From contig NZ_CP036343.1 in assembly GCF_007746795.1 (NCBI RefSeq), positions 668,480-732,479 on the forward strand: 64,000 nt of DNA. The letters are read 5' to 3'. The position numbers and the translations under genes were made by a program. The stretch's first letter is position 1, and each line of letters begins with the position of its first letter. Source of the DNA: Gimesia algae. GTDB taxonomy: Bacteria > Planctomycetota > Planctomycetia > Planctomycetales > Planctomycetaceae. Below are positions 21,001 through 29,971 of this stretch, piece after piece. The notes below the pieces were generated by a model. It searched no databases. It saw only the letters and a program-made list of their open reading frames with translations, and was not told the DNA's origin.

Positions 21001-21059
21001 CGGGGCGTCTGCTTGATTTGAAACGCCGCAGAAATTCCGACGACGATAAAGATAAATAA
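17997..21059 (+). CDS. Membrane protein with vWA and amidotransferase-like domains
   Basis: This 1020-residue protein is of the planctomycete vWA/glutamine-amidotransferase-like class (COG5426-like). Three membrane helices lie within residues 20-100. A von Willebrand A domain follows with a MIDAS motif D116-L-S118-D-S120 (VVYAVDLSDS) and later LISDGTE. The middle carries a GATase1-like segment, MMVGGDNSFGPGGYHRTVIE. A second vWA-like region (LAIILHTCEFPEG, HMIIISDGDPQPP) lies before a final membrane helix (WFLIALAILVPLDVG). The tail is polar and low complexity. It probably scaffolds or senses envelope partners. It overlaps the NHL fusion by four bases (ATGA) and precedes the MoxR gene, its usual partner. 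Confidence 0.85.
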   Translation: MKIKELYRQLVPRPRTPVTWLRAIPLVFFLVLYAGLCIGLEQTGVLLFARPWAFCLILFSVWVWWLSIAGYGGLSKGRALAALISRLLMLGLFVMLIAEPRSVRVRDVISVVYAVDLSDSIGESSVESALEFVMKTVTEKPQTDEAGLVVFGRNSAVELPPRVSFPYEALNSRIDRDATNLQQTLSLAAAMLPEENRGRIVLISDGTETEGSISQVLDELKSRDIAVDVLPLQYEYDKEIWLENLELPRFVKLGENYEAAIVLSSLKPGKGKLVLRENGKMVGNPKEVTFKAGKNRYVIPIYLKSPGYYEYSATIETDRGEDHLTENNTVLNYLYVEGEGKVLLVTDPNPSGDNEADKKKDWLSLEKAIREGERNVETVSAYEFPSDSLSLMPYDAIVFVNVPADAFNVIQLKAVHDAVFNQGIGFMMVGGDNSFGPGGYHRTVIEDALPVTMDITKKKVLPKGALAIILHTCEFPEGNTWGKRITKQAIKVLGAQDEVGVLVYDFMDGEKWLFKLMPAGDYEKMVPKINGAQIGDMPSFANTMQLGLNGLINSDASTKHMIIISDGDPQPPTPQLLGQFVKNKVSVSMVAIFPHGGQDISSMRGIAGATGGRYYFPSDPNQLPSIFIKESKTLKRSMIQNETITPEVGLISPVLKGIDAIPALHGYVLATIKPRAEGVLNAPEKKEAEGEIDPILSFWRYGLGTTAAFTSDLSPNWGADWVNWDHYQAFIKQLMIKISRVQKHDHLKMWSHTSGNKTTIMVEDFHPEESFLNVAARISGPHDRQETVVLKQVSPRRYQATVPLWGKGRYQVMAVGKSGDREDHANGGFIVPYSPEFLRFRSNPIVLEQIAARTGGQQLPLENASEIIYGRRAPKMSSNPIFDWFLIALAILVPLDVGIRRIQLDWYIIKGWFEFGKDDKKSTATMGALLQRKQNVTEELDSRKGQPDPLNQQSTIAKLQEQRQQTTRSPKPGKTETKPPDKHTKEPPKPPAGGSEGNQSTTGRLLDLKRRRNSDDDKDK

Positions 21060-21087
21060 GATAGTTTAACATCGTGGAGATACGAAG

Positions 21088-22104
21088 ATGAATCAGCCAG
21101 AAACCACTGAGGAACCAATTGTTCTGCAGGCGGAAGCCGACCATTTCAAAAAGGTTTTCAATGAAGCCAGATCCGAAATCGCGCGGATGATTATCGGACA
21201 GGAGCGGGTGGTAGAATCAACGCTATACGCCTTGTTTTGTGGCGGAAATGTTCTGCTGGAAGGGGTGCCGGGACTGGGTAAAACAGAGTTAGTCAAAGCC
21301 CTGTCACGTGTATTGGATCTAAACTTTCAGCGAATTCAGTTCACTCCCGACCTGATGCCGGCAGATATCATCGGAACCAATATCATGAGTACCGATGAAA
21401 CAGGCACTTATCGTTTTGAATTTCGCAAAGGCCCCATTTTCACGCAATTACTGCTGGCCGATGAAATCAACCGTGCTTCTCCTAAAACGCAGTCTGCGCT
21501 GCTGGAAACCATGCAGGAGGGGACAGTGACTGCTGGCGGCACTCACTTCCGACTCGATCAACCCTTTTTCGTGATGGCAACACAAAATCCGATTGAACAG
21601 GAAGGGACATACCCACTGCCTGAAGCACAGCTTGATCGATTCATGTTCAAAATCAATGTCCCGTTTCCGAACCGAAGCGAATTGAATACCATCGTACAGC
21701 AGACGATTCTGAAACAACCGGTCGAACTGAAAAAACTGCTGAATAGCCAGCAGATCATGGAATTGAGAAGCATTCTGGAGAAAGTCGTGGTTGTCGAACC
21801 CATCCGGGACTATGCAATCCGCCTGGTCCTTTCGACCCATCCCGGGACCGATTTTGCCGTGGATGAAATCCGCCGGTTCGTGCATTGGGGAGCCAGCCCG
21901 CGTGCTGCCCAGTCATTAATTAAAGCCGCCCGAGTTCGGGCGCTCAGTGAAGGTCGGGCACATGCAGCATATGAGGATGTACGCTATTTTGCCAATGAGG
22001 TGTTACAACACCGTGTGCTGTTGAATTACGACGGCCAGGCCGAAAATGTCAGTGTGAAAGATCTGGTGGAACGAATCTGTCAGGAATTACCGGAAAAGGA
22101 ATAG
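21088..22104 (+). CDS. MoxR-family AAA+ ATPase
   Basis: This 338-residue AAA+ chaperone-like ATPase shows Walker A GVPGLGKT (59-66), Walker B LLLADEINRAS (D125-E126), and the family-specific sensor stretch ATQNPIEQEGTYPLPEAQLDRF. MoxR proteins act with vWA proteins to insert metals or assemble membrane complexes. Here the vWA partners are the genes just before and after, and the DUF58 gene starts seven bases downstream, which is the standard MoxR-DUF58-vWA order. A GTGGAGATAC stretch before the ATG supplies a ribosome binding site. Identification is certain at family level; the client is unknown. Confidence 0.95.
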   Translation: MNQPETTEEPIVLQAEADHFKKVFNEARSEIARMIIGQERVVESTLYALFCGGNVLLEGVPGLGKTELVKALSRVLDLNFQRIQFTPDLMPADIIGTNIMSTDETGTYRFEFRKGPIFTQLLLADEINRASPKTQSALLETMQEGTVTAGGTHFRLDQPFFVMATQNPIEQEGTYPLPEAQLDRFMFKINVPFPNRSELNTIVQQTILKQPVELKKLLNSQQIMELRSILEKVVVVEPIRDYAIRLVLSTHPGTDFAVDEIRRFVHWGASPRAAQSLIKAARVRALSEGRAHAAYEDVRYFANEVLQHRVLLNYDGQAENVSVKDLVERICQELPEKE

Positions 22105-22110
22105 TCACAG

Positions 22111-23016
22111 GTGTCTCAGGGAACTCCACTCACTCAGTTCACAACATTATTCGATAACAAAACGTTATCGATGCTGGAACGGATGCGCTTAAATCCCACG
22201 CGCCGATTGACCAATCGCAGTCGTGGAGAGCATCTTTCGGGAAAAGGGGGGACGAGTACAGAATTTTCCGATTACCGCAATTATGTTCCCGGCGATGATG
22301 TCCGCTATATTGACTGGAACATCTTTTCCCGTTTGAACCGCCCCTTCATGAAACAATATCAGCATGAAGAAGAAATGCATGTGGTCTTAATTCTGGATGC
22401 TTCGTCTTCCATGGATTATGAAGATAAATTTCTGCGTTGTCGACAGTTGGCTGCTGCATTTGGTGTAATGGGGCTGCTCAATTTCGAAAAAGTCAGCGCT
22501 TATGTCTGCCATAACAAGGGAGGGCGTCCCGAACAGTACCTGCCGACAACCGGTCGTGGCAGTATGAGACGACTGTTTGATTTTCTGACCCAGATTGAAC
22601 CAGGCGGCGATTCCCCCATTGAAAGTGCGGTCGATGATGTACTCCGGTCACATCGCGGTCGTGGAGTTGCGATCCTGCTTTCGGATTTTGAATCCTTTGG
22701 GGATTTGCAACGTCCGATGAACCTGCTTTACAGCTCGGGACTGGAAATATTTGGGGTGCAGATCCTGGCGCCTTCTGAAGTGAACCCGGAAATCAATGGC
22801 GATCTCAGACTGATTGACAGTGAAAGTGGTCAGACCCTTGATATTTCCTCCGCCGGGGATCTGTTAGGTCTGTATCATGAGCATCGCTGTTTACTGGAAG
22901 AGCATCTGGCATCACTCTGTCGCCAGCGTTCTGGTAAGTTCCTGATGGTCAACAGCGGCGATCCACTGGAACATGTCCTGTTTGATCAACTGAGACGGAA
23001 AGGTTGGGTCGTATGA
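22111..23016 (+). CDS. DUF58 domain protein (vWA-like)
   Basis: This 301-residue DUF58 protein contains the family core GKGGTSTEFSDYRNYVPGDD with VRYIDWN, followed by a vWA-like domain with LILDASSSMDYEDK. It has no membrane segment and should be cytosolic, acting with the MoxR ATPase encoded directly upstream. The start is GTG at 22111, with AAGGAA about ten bases earlier. The stop overlaps the ATG of the next gene (ATGA at 23013). Its six-base gap to moxR argues for coupled expression. Confidence 0.93.
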   Translation: MSQGTPLTQFTTLFDNKTLSMLERMRLNPTRRLTNRSRGEHLSGKGGTSTEFSDYRNYVPGDDVRYIDWNIFSRLNRPFMKQYQHEEEMHVVLILDASSSMDYEDKFLRCRQLAAAFGVMGLLNFEKVSAYVCHNKGGRPEQYLPTTGRGSMRRLFDFLTQIEPGGDSPIESAVDDVLRSHRGRGVAILLSDFESFGDLQRPMNLLYSSGLEIFGVQILAPSEVNPEINGDLRLIDSESGQTLDISSAGDLLGLYHEHRCLLEEHLASLCRQRSGKFLMVNSGDPLEHVLFDQLRRKGWVV

Positions 23017-24896
23017 ATTTCTGGCCTGGCTTTTACGCTCTCCAGGGCGCCTGGTTTCTATTCCTGCTGGTACCACTGGTCATCTTTTATTTCCTCAAAT
23101 TAAAACGACCACATCAGCGTGTACCTTCACTGGCACTCTGGAGTCAGGTGATCAATGACCGCCGTGTGAATTCACCGTTCCAGAAGTTTAAACGCAGCAT
23201 CCTGTTGCTGCTGCAAATCCTGCTGCTGCTGTTTCTGGTATTAGCATTAATGCAACCATATGTTCAAAGTGGTGCAGAACGTGCTGAGTATCTCCCCATA
23301 TTAATCGACTGTTCTGCGAGTATGGCGGCGACCGATTCGGAATCGGGTAAAACACGACTGGAGCTGGCGAAAGAACGTGTGACTGACCTGATTGATAATA
23401 TGTTGCCTGACCAGCAGCTTTCACTGGTTGCAGTCAGTTCTACTGCCCGTCGTTTAACTGCTTTTACAGATAATCAGCGTGTCCTGAAGAAAGCACTCGC
23501 TGATTTAACAGTCGATGATGTTCCCAGTCAGCTTGAAGATGCACTGCGTATGACACAGGCGCTGTCACGTACTGCTCCTCTCAAAACAGTCCTGTTTTAT
23601 TCAGATGGCAATTTTCCCCGCGAAGTGAATTTTGAACTACCCTTCGATCTGAACTTTCAGTTACTCCCGGCAGCAGGGGCAAACATGGGTATCACATCGT
23701 TCAATGCACGAAAAAACCAGGCTGGTAACTGGGATGTCTTTATTCGCATTGAAAACTCCAAACAGGCGGGTAGTCCCGCTGAAATAGAGCTGATTCAGGA
23801 TGGGACCAGTGTCGCCAAAGAAGAGATCGTCCTGGGGAGTGGAGATTCTCAACGACTGGAGTTTTCCATTACTGCAGATAAAGAATCAAAACTGGAAGTG
23901 GTTTTAAATCCTGGATCGCGAGACAGTCTGGCTGCTGATAATCGTGCGTTCCTCACCATACCACAATCCAGATCCCTGTTGATCTACATTGATCCTGAAT
24001 TAGCCAGCTATCGCTACGCGCTGGCCGATAATCAAGAATTGATTCTCTATCCACAGGAAAAAAGCCCCACGGCTCCACCAGACTATGATCTGATTATTGG
24101 AGGCTCAGAAAAAGATCTCAACAGGCCAGCGCTGGTGAAACTGGGAGTGGGGTTTGTCCCTGAAGATTTAAAAAAACTGATCTCGCTGGAGAGTAATCTG
24201 ACGGATGTGGTAGACTGGAATCGCAGTTCATCGTTATTACGCCACGTTGAGTTGGCCGATGTACAGATTTCTCAACAACCAGTCTGGGCAGAGAATGCCA
24301 ACATTGAAGATCTGGAAGCCATGGGTTACGAAGTTCTCATTCACGGGCGACTCGGACCTTTGTTATTACAGAAGCGTATTGGAGGGGAACTGGAATTCTA
24401 TTTTCTGTTTAATACAGATCGCTCTACAATGCCTTATCGTGTCGGTTTCCCTATTATGGTATCGAATCTGATTCAATTGACATTACAGGAAGCGGGAATT
24501 TCCGAGACTCAGGCAGCGGCGACTCCAGTACTCCCTCCACTGGAGTTTCAGCCAGAAAAGCAGTATGAGATTTTAACTCCTGCCGGGAATGAATTGCGTG
24601 CGGAGAGTGATCAAAATGGTCGAATCTCTGGAGTCGCCGCTTTACATACTGGCCAATATACCATTAACGGGGCGGGAGCCGAGAATACAAAAATCAGCGT
24701 AAGTCTTTTAAACCCTTTAGAGACTTCTCTCGTTTCTGAAGAAGAGATTCAATTCAGTGAAGTGCCCGTCACAGCGACTCAAACGCAGATCGACAGCGAC
24801 AAGCCCCTCTGGGGGGAGTTTGCCTTCATCGCATTTCTATTGCTGCTGGGAGAATGGTGGTATTTTCAGAAACGTCCGGCAGGAACAATGTCGTAA
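23013..24896 (+). CDS. BatA/vWA membrane protein
   Basis: This 627-residue membrane protein begins with a BatA-type domain: helices at about 8-28 and 61-82 around LKLKRPHQRVPSLALW. A vWA domain follows with a MIDAS-type DCSAS (D99, S101, S103), then beta-rich extracytoplasmic regions. A final helix near 605-620 (FAFIAFLLLLGEWWYF) anchors the end. Bat proteins were first linked to aerotolerance in Bacteroides and usually follow MoxR and DUF58 genes, as here. ATG 23013 is chosen because it overlaps the DUF58 stop; a TTG three codons earlier would also be in frame. Confidence 0.9.
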   Translation: MNFWPGFYALQGAWFLFLLVPLVIFYFLKLKRPHQRVPSLALWSQVINDRRVNSPFQKFKRSILLLLQILLLLFLVLALMQPYVQSGAERAEYLPILIDCSASMAATDSESGKTRLELAKERVTDLIDNMLPDQQLSLVAVSSTARRLTAFTDNQRVLKKALADLTVDDVPSQLEDALRMTQALSRTAPLKTVLFYSDGNFPREVNFELPFDLNFQLLPAAGANMGITSFNARKNQAGNWDVFIRIENSKQAGSPAEIELIQDGTSVAKEEIVLGSGDSQRLEFSITADKESKLEVVLNPGSRDSLAADNRAFLTIPQSRSLLIYIDPELASYRYALADNQELILYPQEKSPTAPPDYDLIIGGSEKDLNRPALVKLGVGFVPEDLKKLISLESNLTDVVDWNRSSSLLRHVELADVQISQQPVWAENANIEDLEAMGYEVLIHGRLGPLLLQKRIGGELEFYFLFNTDRSTMPYRVGFPIMVSNLIQLTLQEAGISETQAAATPVLPPLEFQPEKQYEILTPAGNELRAESDQNGRISGVAALHTGQYTINGAGAENTKISVSLLNPLETSLVSEEEIQFSEVPVTATQTQIDSDKPLWGEFAFIAFLLLLGEWWYFQKRPAGTMS

Positions 24897-24926
24897 ACAG
24901 ATTATAAGAAAACAGGTTGGAAACGT

Positions 24927-27104
24927 ATGAATTGGAAAGTCCTGCAACTGGTCTGGTTATCCTGCGTTTTGACAGCACACCTGGCGGCCGCGCAGACAAC
25001 CCCGATCACAGTCGATATTTCTCAGACGGCTCAGTTCCCCAAAGGGAATGGTCCCCTTTCGTTTGTCTGGCAATGCTCAGTCTCCACTCCCGACCTGCTG
25101 GAAGGGCATTTTCTAGTCACTGCCTATGATGGGAATGAGCAGTTTGGACAGTTTCAGTCGCATGATGTCGCTTTGCATTCAGGATTTCATGAAGTCCCCA
25201 TGATGCTACCGCCAATGAAGGTAGACAATGCCTATTCCGAGTTGAAATTACGCCTCAGTTTTATCACACCTGAGACTCGGTATGATTTTAAAGATCCTTA
25301 TACTCTGAAAGTCGGTCGTAAATACCTGAGAACACTGACAGTTGGAGTCTGTGATCCGTTTATCGAAAATTTACCGCCTGCTCTGAAAACGTTTCTGGAT
25401 CAATTAAAATTTGAAGCGATCAGCCCCGTAGGACCGATACAGATCGATCATGGTCAGGGAGAGGTCCCACCTCACGTCGCAAATCAGGGCGCGAAAATCG
25501 CTCCACCTCTTAAATTTAATCTGAAAACCTATTCGATTCACCTGCATCCGGAAGACTTTCCAAAGCTTCCCGTTGACTGTCATCAGTATGACATCCTGGT
25601 GATTACGGCCCGAGGACTGGAAGCTTTAGAATCGCGTCACCTGAATGCAATTCTGCAGTGGGTCCGTTCCGGGGGCAGTTTATGTGTACTTCCCGGTGAA
25701 TCGACGGGGCCCAAACAGCTGGTATTTCTCAACGCCCTGCAGGAACGCGAAGGGGGCTCTCCCCTGTTACAGAATTCCAAGGGGCAAATTGACTTTTCTG
25801 ATGAGAATCAAATCCTGTTTACCCGGACAGGTTGGGGGAGGTCCATTATTCTGCGCCAGCAGACACTGGAAAAAGGTTCGCTTACTTCCGATGAACAGGC
25901 GCGGATTCCATTCTTTTTATGGAAGCTGAAACAGTCACAAAAGAAATTCTATGACCAACGACATCACTGGGATGATCAGAAACTGATTCAGGATTACTTC
26001 CAGCGGGAACAACAAACGAACTATCGAAACTATAATGCCTATGCCGCTTCAGAAGTGCTCAGTATGGCCTATCAGCCCCTCTTTACCGGGGGGATGCTAA
26101 TTACTGATCTCATGCCGGCAGAATTGCAGATTGTTCCCACCTGGATCATCGGTACCATTTTGCTGGGGTATGTATTGATGATTGGCCCCGGAGAGTATTA
26201 TCTTCTGGGATATTTTAAAATACGACGGTTTACCTGGCTCACATTCCCTGTTATTTCAATTTTTGTTGCCTTATTTGCTTTTGTCATCTCTAATTATTTC
26301 ATGCAGGCGTCCCACGAGCGAAAACCCCTTTCAATCATCGATCTGGACAGTAAAGGGAGACCAGTCAGAGAGAATGAGATTGAACTGCTCTTCACAGGTT
26401 CCTATCAGACCATTGAAACCAGGATCAAGTCAGGGCTATTCAGTCCGCTGAACCAAACGGAACTGGGCAGGGGTTTCAATAACTATAATTCTCCGCAGAG
26501 TACCTCACCTGCGATGGTAGGGGCTCCCTTCTATCAGGGATCCATTCCGACACAATACTCTGTCTATCAACGTATGCCTCAATGGACGCCTCAACTGAAC
26601 CGAATTGTCAATAATTATCCTCAACAAGAACAACCTGGTTTTGACTGGTCGTCAATTACTGTCGATCAACTGAATTCGAACGATCGTCGCGCGAAACTGA
26701 AAACACAGGTTAAACAGGCTTATGGTGAGAATGCTATCCTGTTGATCTATCGAGGAACGACCGGTGGAAAACCAAAGCGATATACTGTTTATATGAACGC
26801 ACGACTTTCCGGAAACCCGGTGCATGCTATAGGGGGCACCGCATTATTAACTCCCATTCACCGGCCGCATACACAGTATCAGATTCAGTCCCAGGAGCAA
26901 ATCTGTTTTATGGACGATCTGTGTGTCCGGCAACAGCAGGGCATATTTCAGATTGTCTCCCAAACATCCCCTGCAGGCGGAAGTAATCTTGAGGACTTGA
27001 GTATTCTGGACTCCACTGACCCCCGTCAATGGCTGGTTGTTGTGTATGTTCCAGGCAAACAACAAAATACCATCTACCGTCAATTAATCGTGTCAGACAC
27101 TTAA
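24927..27104 (+). CDS. Exported membrane protein with GATase-like domain, exporter triad 1
   Basis: The exact family is not recognised. The 725 residues carry a signal peptide (QLVWLSCVLTAHLAAAQ), beta-rich domains, and a GATase/GldG-like segment (YDILVITARGLEALESRHLNAILQWVRSGG within about 220-255). Two membrane helices follow near 405-450 (WIIGTILLGYVLMIGPGEYYLLGYF, WLTFPVISIFVALFAFVIS), then a long C-terminal region after them. It has a counterpart at 29968 with the same order of parts. It follows the BatA/vWA gene and precedes an ABC ATPase/permease pair. This suggests an accessory subunit of that exporter, comparable in position to GldG of gliding systems, but that is inference. Confidence 0.75.
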   Translation: MNWKVLQLVWLSCVLTAHLAAAQTTPITVDISQTAQFPKGNGPLSFVWQCSVSTPDLLEGHFLVTAYDGNEQFGQFQSHDVALHSGFHEVPMMLPPMKVDNAYSELKLRLSFITPETRYDFKDPYTLKVGRKYLRTLTVGVCDPFIENLPPALKTFLDQLKFEAISPVGPIQIDHGQGEVPPHVANQGAKIAPPLKFNLKTYSIHLHPEDFPKLPVDCHQYDILVITARGLEALESRHLNAILQWVRSGGSLCVLPGESTGPKQLVFLNALQEREGGSPLLQNSKGQIDFSDENQILFTRTGWGRSIILRQQTLEKGSLTSDEQARIPFFLWKLKQSQKKFYDQRHHWDDQKLIQDYFQREQQTNYRNYNAYAASEVLSMAYQPLFTGGMLITDLMPAELQIVPTWIIGTILLGYVLMIGPGEYYLLGYFKIRRFTWLTFPVISIFVALFAFVISNYFMQASHERKPLSIIDLDSKGRPVRENEIELLFTGSYQTIETRIKSGLFSPLNQTELGRGFNNYNSPQSTSPAMVGAPFYQGSIPTQYSVYQRMPQWTPQLNRIVNNYPQQEQPGFDWSSITVDQLNSNDRRAKLKTQVKQAYGENAILLIYRGTTGGKPKRYTVYMNARLSGNPVHAIGGTALLTPIHRPHTQYQIQSQEQICFMDDLCVRQQQGIFQIVSQTSPAGGSNLEDLSILDSTDPRQWLVVVYVPGKQQNTIYRQLIVSDT

Positions 27105-27137
27105 CACCATACCCCATTTAGAGCGTTTTTAAATCTT

Positions 27138-28085
27138 ATGAGTACACAACCTGCAATGGTGGAAGTCAAAAATCTTTGGGTCCGATACGGGAACTACGAA
27201 GCGGTCAAAGGTATCTCGTTTTCGATCCCCAAGGGAGAAGTCTTTGGCTTTATCGGACCGAATGGTGCAGGAAAATCATCAACGATCAAAGTTCTGGCGA
27301 CTCTGCAACGTGAGTATGATTGTGACTCGGTCAAGATTAATGGGATTTCCGTGAAGAAAGCCCCGCATCTGATCAGGGAAATGATTGGTTACATGCCAGA
27401 TTTTTTTGGGGTCTATGAAGATCTGACAGCCCGGGAGTACCTGCATTTTTTTGCAGCCGCTTATCGCATCAACCGCAATCGCAGAAAGGCAATTGTGAAC
27501 GATGTTCTGGAACTGACCGATTTAACAGCAAAAATCGATGCGCCTGTGGATTCCCTTTCTCGCGGTATGAAACAGCGTCTGGCGCTGGCGCGTGTATTGC
27601 TACACGATCCGGACCTGTTATTGCTGGATGAACCTGCCAGCGGTCTGGACCCGCGTGCACGAATAGAAGTGCGGGAGCTGTTAGTCGCGCTCAAGGAGAT
27701 GGGTAAAACCATTATCATTTCCAGCCACATTCTTCATGAATTATCACAGCTTTGTACCAGCATTGGAATAATTGAAGCCGGTCAGTTTGTGACACAGGGA
27801 TCTTTAGATCATATCTACAAACGACTGGAACTCACGCGGGTTGTTCACGTGCAGATTGTCGGTGAAATGAATGGAATCTGTCAGAAAATCGAATCAATCG
27901 AAGGAGTCAAATCTGTCAGCGTGCAGGCCGACCGCCTGGCGATTCAACTTCAGGAAGATCAGCTGGCGGTAGAAGATTTACACACCAGGCTTGCTGCGAC
28001 GGGCGCTAAAATCCGTATGTTTCAGGCTGAAGCGATGGATATGGAAACCGTCTTTATGAAATTGACGGAAGGAAAGACGGCATGA
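27138..28085 (+). CDS. ABC exporter ATPase, triad 1
   Basis: This 315-residue CcmA/GldA-type ATPase shows Walker A GPNGAGKS (40-47), signature LSRGMKQR (140-147), Walker B LLLLDEP (D164-E165) and a histidine switch in ISSHILHEL. The C-terminal part is a substrate- or partner-binding domain of the DUF4162 kind. It overlaps the permease gene (ATGA at 28082), so the two are clearly partners. It is strongly similar to the ATPase at 31877, sharing DPDLLLLDEPASGLDPRARI. It powers an ABC-2 exporter with unknown cargo. Confidence 0.93.
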   Translation: MSTQPAMVEVKNLWVRYGNYEAVKGISFSIPKGEVFGFIGPNGAGKSSTIKVLATLQREYDCDSVKINGISVKKAPHLIREMIGYMPDFFGVYEDLTAREYLHFFAAAYRINRNRRKAIVNDVLELTDLTAKIDAPVDSLSRGMKQRLALARVLLHDPDLLLLDEPASGLDPRARIEVRELLVALKEMGKTIIISSHILHELSQLCTSIGIIEAGQFVTQGSLDHIYKRLELTRVVHVQIVGEMNGICQKIESIEGVKSVSVQADRLAIQLQEDQLAVEDLHTRLAATGAKIRMFQAEAMDMETVFMKLTEGKTA

Positions 28086-29971
28086 AACAGAGATCTCTCC
28101 AGCTCGGGCTGCCGCTGCTCTCCAAAGAACTGATCGAGATGGCAAACCGTCGCCGAACCTATATTATTCGCACGGTATATGCACTACTGTTTCTGGGATG
28201 GATGGCATTTGCTTTTATGGACAGGATGGCCTCACAAATGAGTAATCCTCTCGCGATGTTAGGGCGAGGGCGCGAAATATTTCGTGCCATGATCGAAATG
28301 CAGTTTGTCGCCATCTATCTCCTGCTCCCCGCGATCACCTGTGGCGTGATTACACAGGAAAAAGAACGCAATAGTTTGGGCTTGTTACTGATCACCCGAT
28401 TAAGCCCAGCGACGATCATCCTGGAAAAGTATCTGGGGCGACTGATTCCCATGCTGACGTTTCTGATGCTGGGGCTACCCATTCTGGCGTTTGCCTACTC
28501 GCTGGGGGGAGTTTCTCCCGCCATGTTTATCAACGGTCTCTGGCTGCTGTTGCTGTCCATGCTTCAAATTGCGGCTCTGGGGGTATTATGCTCCAGTTTT
28601 TTCAGAACAACGGTAGGAGCTTTTATTGCAACCTATCTGTTTGGCTTTCTCTTACTGTTCGGCCTCCCGATCGCTTATGAATTGAATCTGCTGTATTATC
28701 AGAATGTCGCCAATCTGGTTACCGATGCACTCCAGCGTATCCCTTACCTGGGAGATATGTTTTTGCGGAGGAATCGTGGAAATGAGGAAATTAACTTTTT
28801 GTTTTTTGCCCCCTACTGGTTTAACAGGTTCTCCTGGAATCCGGGGGGATTTTCCGTTTTTAAAACTTTCATCTTCAGTCTCCCAATACTTTTGAGTACC
28901 TTTGTGTTTTTAACGTTCGCGCAATTCTTTCTGGTTAAACGTGCTTTTTTACCTTCGAATAACATCATCCTGAAAATATTTAAAAAGCTGGATCATCTGT
29001 TTTCCAATATCAATAACAATCGTGTGACACGTGGAATTGTACTGGTGAACGACAATGTTCGCCTCCCGGAGAGTAAGCCGATTGCCTGGCGAGAAACGTC
29101 CAAGAAATCACTGGGAACATTTCGTTATCTGTTTCGTATACTGGTTCTCCTGGAAGTTCCAGTTCTGTTTTTATGTATTGTCATCGCGACCGGCTCCCCA
29201 GAACCAATTGTCATGGGTGCCGTTCTATTACTATGGTTGATCTGGGGAATTACAGTGTTGTTCCTGGCAGTCTCTGCCACCAGTCTGATTGCCGGGGAGC
29301 GATCTCATGAAACGCTTGACGTATTACTGACCACTCCTATTTCGGGAAGTGAGCTATTGGACCAGAAAATTTCCGGTGTCAAACGTTTATGCCTGGTATT
29401 GCTGATTCCACTGTTAACAATAGTGCTGTTTGAAGCCTGGTGGAAATGGGAAAATGCCCAGATGAATCGAGGGAATCCCTATCAAGCCCAGTGGCTCCCC
29501 TATTTAGTCGGCTCCCTGCTGACCCTGGGGATCTACCTGCCAATGCTGGTCTACCTGTTCTGCTGGATTGGGATGAAAATCAAATCACAGACCAAGGCGA
29601 TTTTGACAGCTCTGGGATGTATTCTTGTCTGGTGTCTGCTGCCGTTTATCCTGGCATTCCCGCTTTTTATTCTGACTCCCAATTTAAACGAAGAATCCGT
29701 TCTCTATGGTCTTTTTCTAGGTCCTGCCTCCTATCTGGTGTTGAATGAAATCGCTGAATTTCATGATTTTGGATCGATGTGGATACCCATGGTCGTCAAT
29801 TCCATTATCTATGGTGGATGTCTTTTGTTGTTTCGTACGCTCTGTCGGAATCATATTGATGAAAAACTGGGACGCCTGGGTTATGATAACAGTAGCTACT
29901 ATCGTCCTGATCTTGATTCAATCGATGGCATCTCCTTTGAACAACCATCTCAGCTGAGTTCTGATATATGA
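28082..29971 (+). CDS. ABC-2 type permease, triad 1
   Basis: This 629-residue permease has around twelve hydrophobic segments. The first half contains the ABC-2 motif region GVITQEKERNSLGLLLITRLSP, and a matching ERSHETLDVLLTTPISGSE occurs in the second half. These paired EK/ER-x-LL-T-P blocks show a duplicated ABC-2 permease fold in one chain. It is linked by four-base overlaps to the ATPase upstream and the membrane protein downstream. It should form the exporter pore with the 27138 product. Confidence 0.9.
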   Translation: MKQRSLQLGLPLLSKELIEMANRRRTYIIRTVYALLFLGWMAFAFMDRMASQMSNPLAMLGRGREIFRAMIEMQFVAIYLLLPAITCGVITQEKERNSLGLLLITRLSPATIILEKYLGRLIPMLTFLMLGLPILAFAYSLGGVSPAMFINGLWLLLLSMLQIAALGVLCSSFFRTTVGAFIATYLFGFLLLFGLPIAYELNLLYYQNVANLVTDALQRIPYLGDMFLRRNRGNEEINFLFFAPYWFNRFSWNPGGFSVFKTFIFSLPILLSTFVFLTFAQFFLVKRAFLPSNNIILKIFKKLDHLFSNINNNRVTRGIVLVNDNVRLPESKPIAWRETSKKSLGTFRYLFRILVLLEVPVLFLCIVIATGSPEPIVMGAVLLLWLIWGITVLFLAVSATSLIAGERSHETLDVLLTTPISGSELLDQKISGVKRLCLVLLIPLLTIVLFEAWWKWENAQMNRGNPYQAQWLPYLVGSLLTLGIYLPMLVYLFCWIGMKIKSQTKAILTALGCILVWCLLPFILAFPLFILTPNLNEESVLYGLFLGPASYLVLNEIAEFHDFGSMWIPMVVNSIIYGGCLLLFRTLCRNHIDEKLGRLGYDNSSYYRPDLDSIDGISFEQPSQLSSDI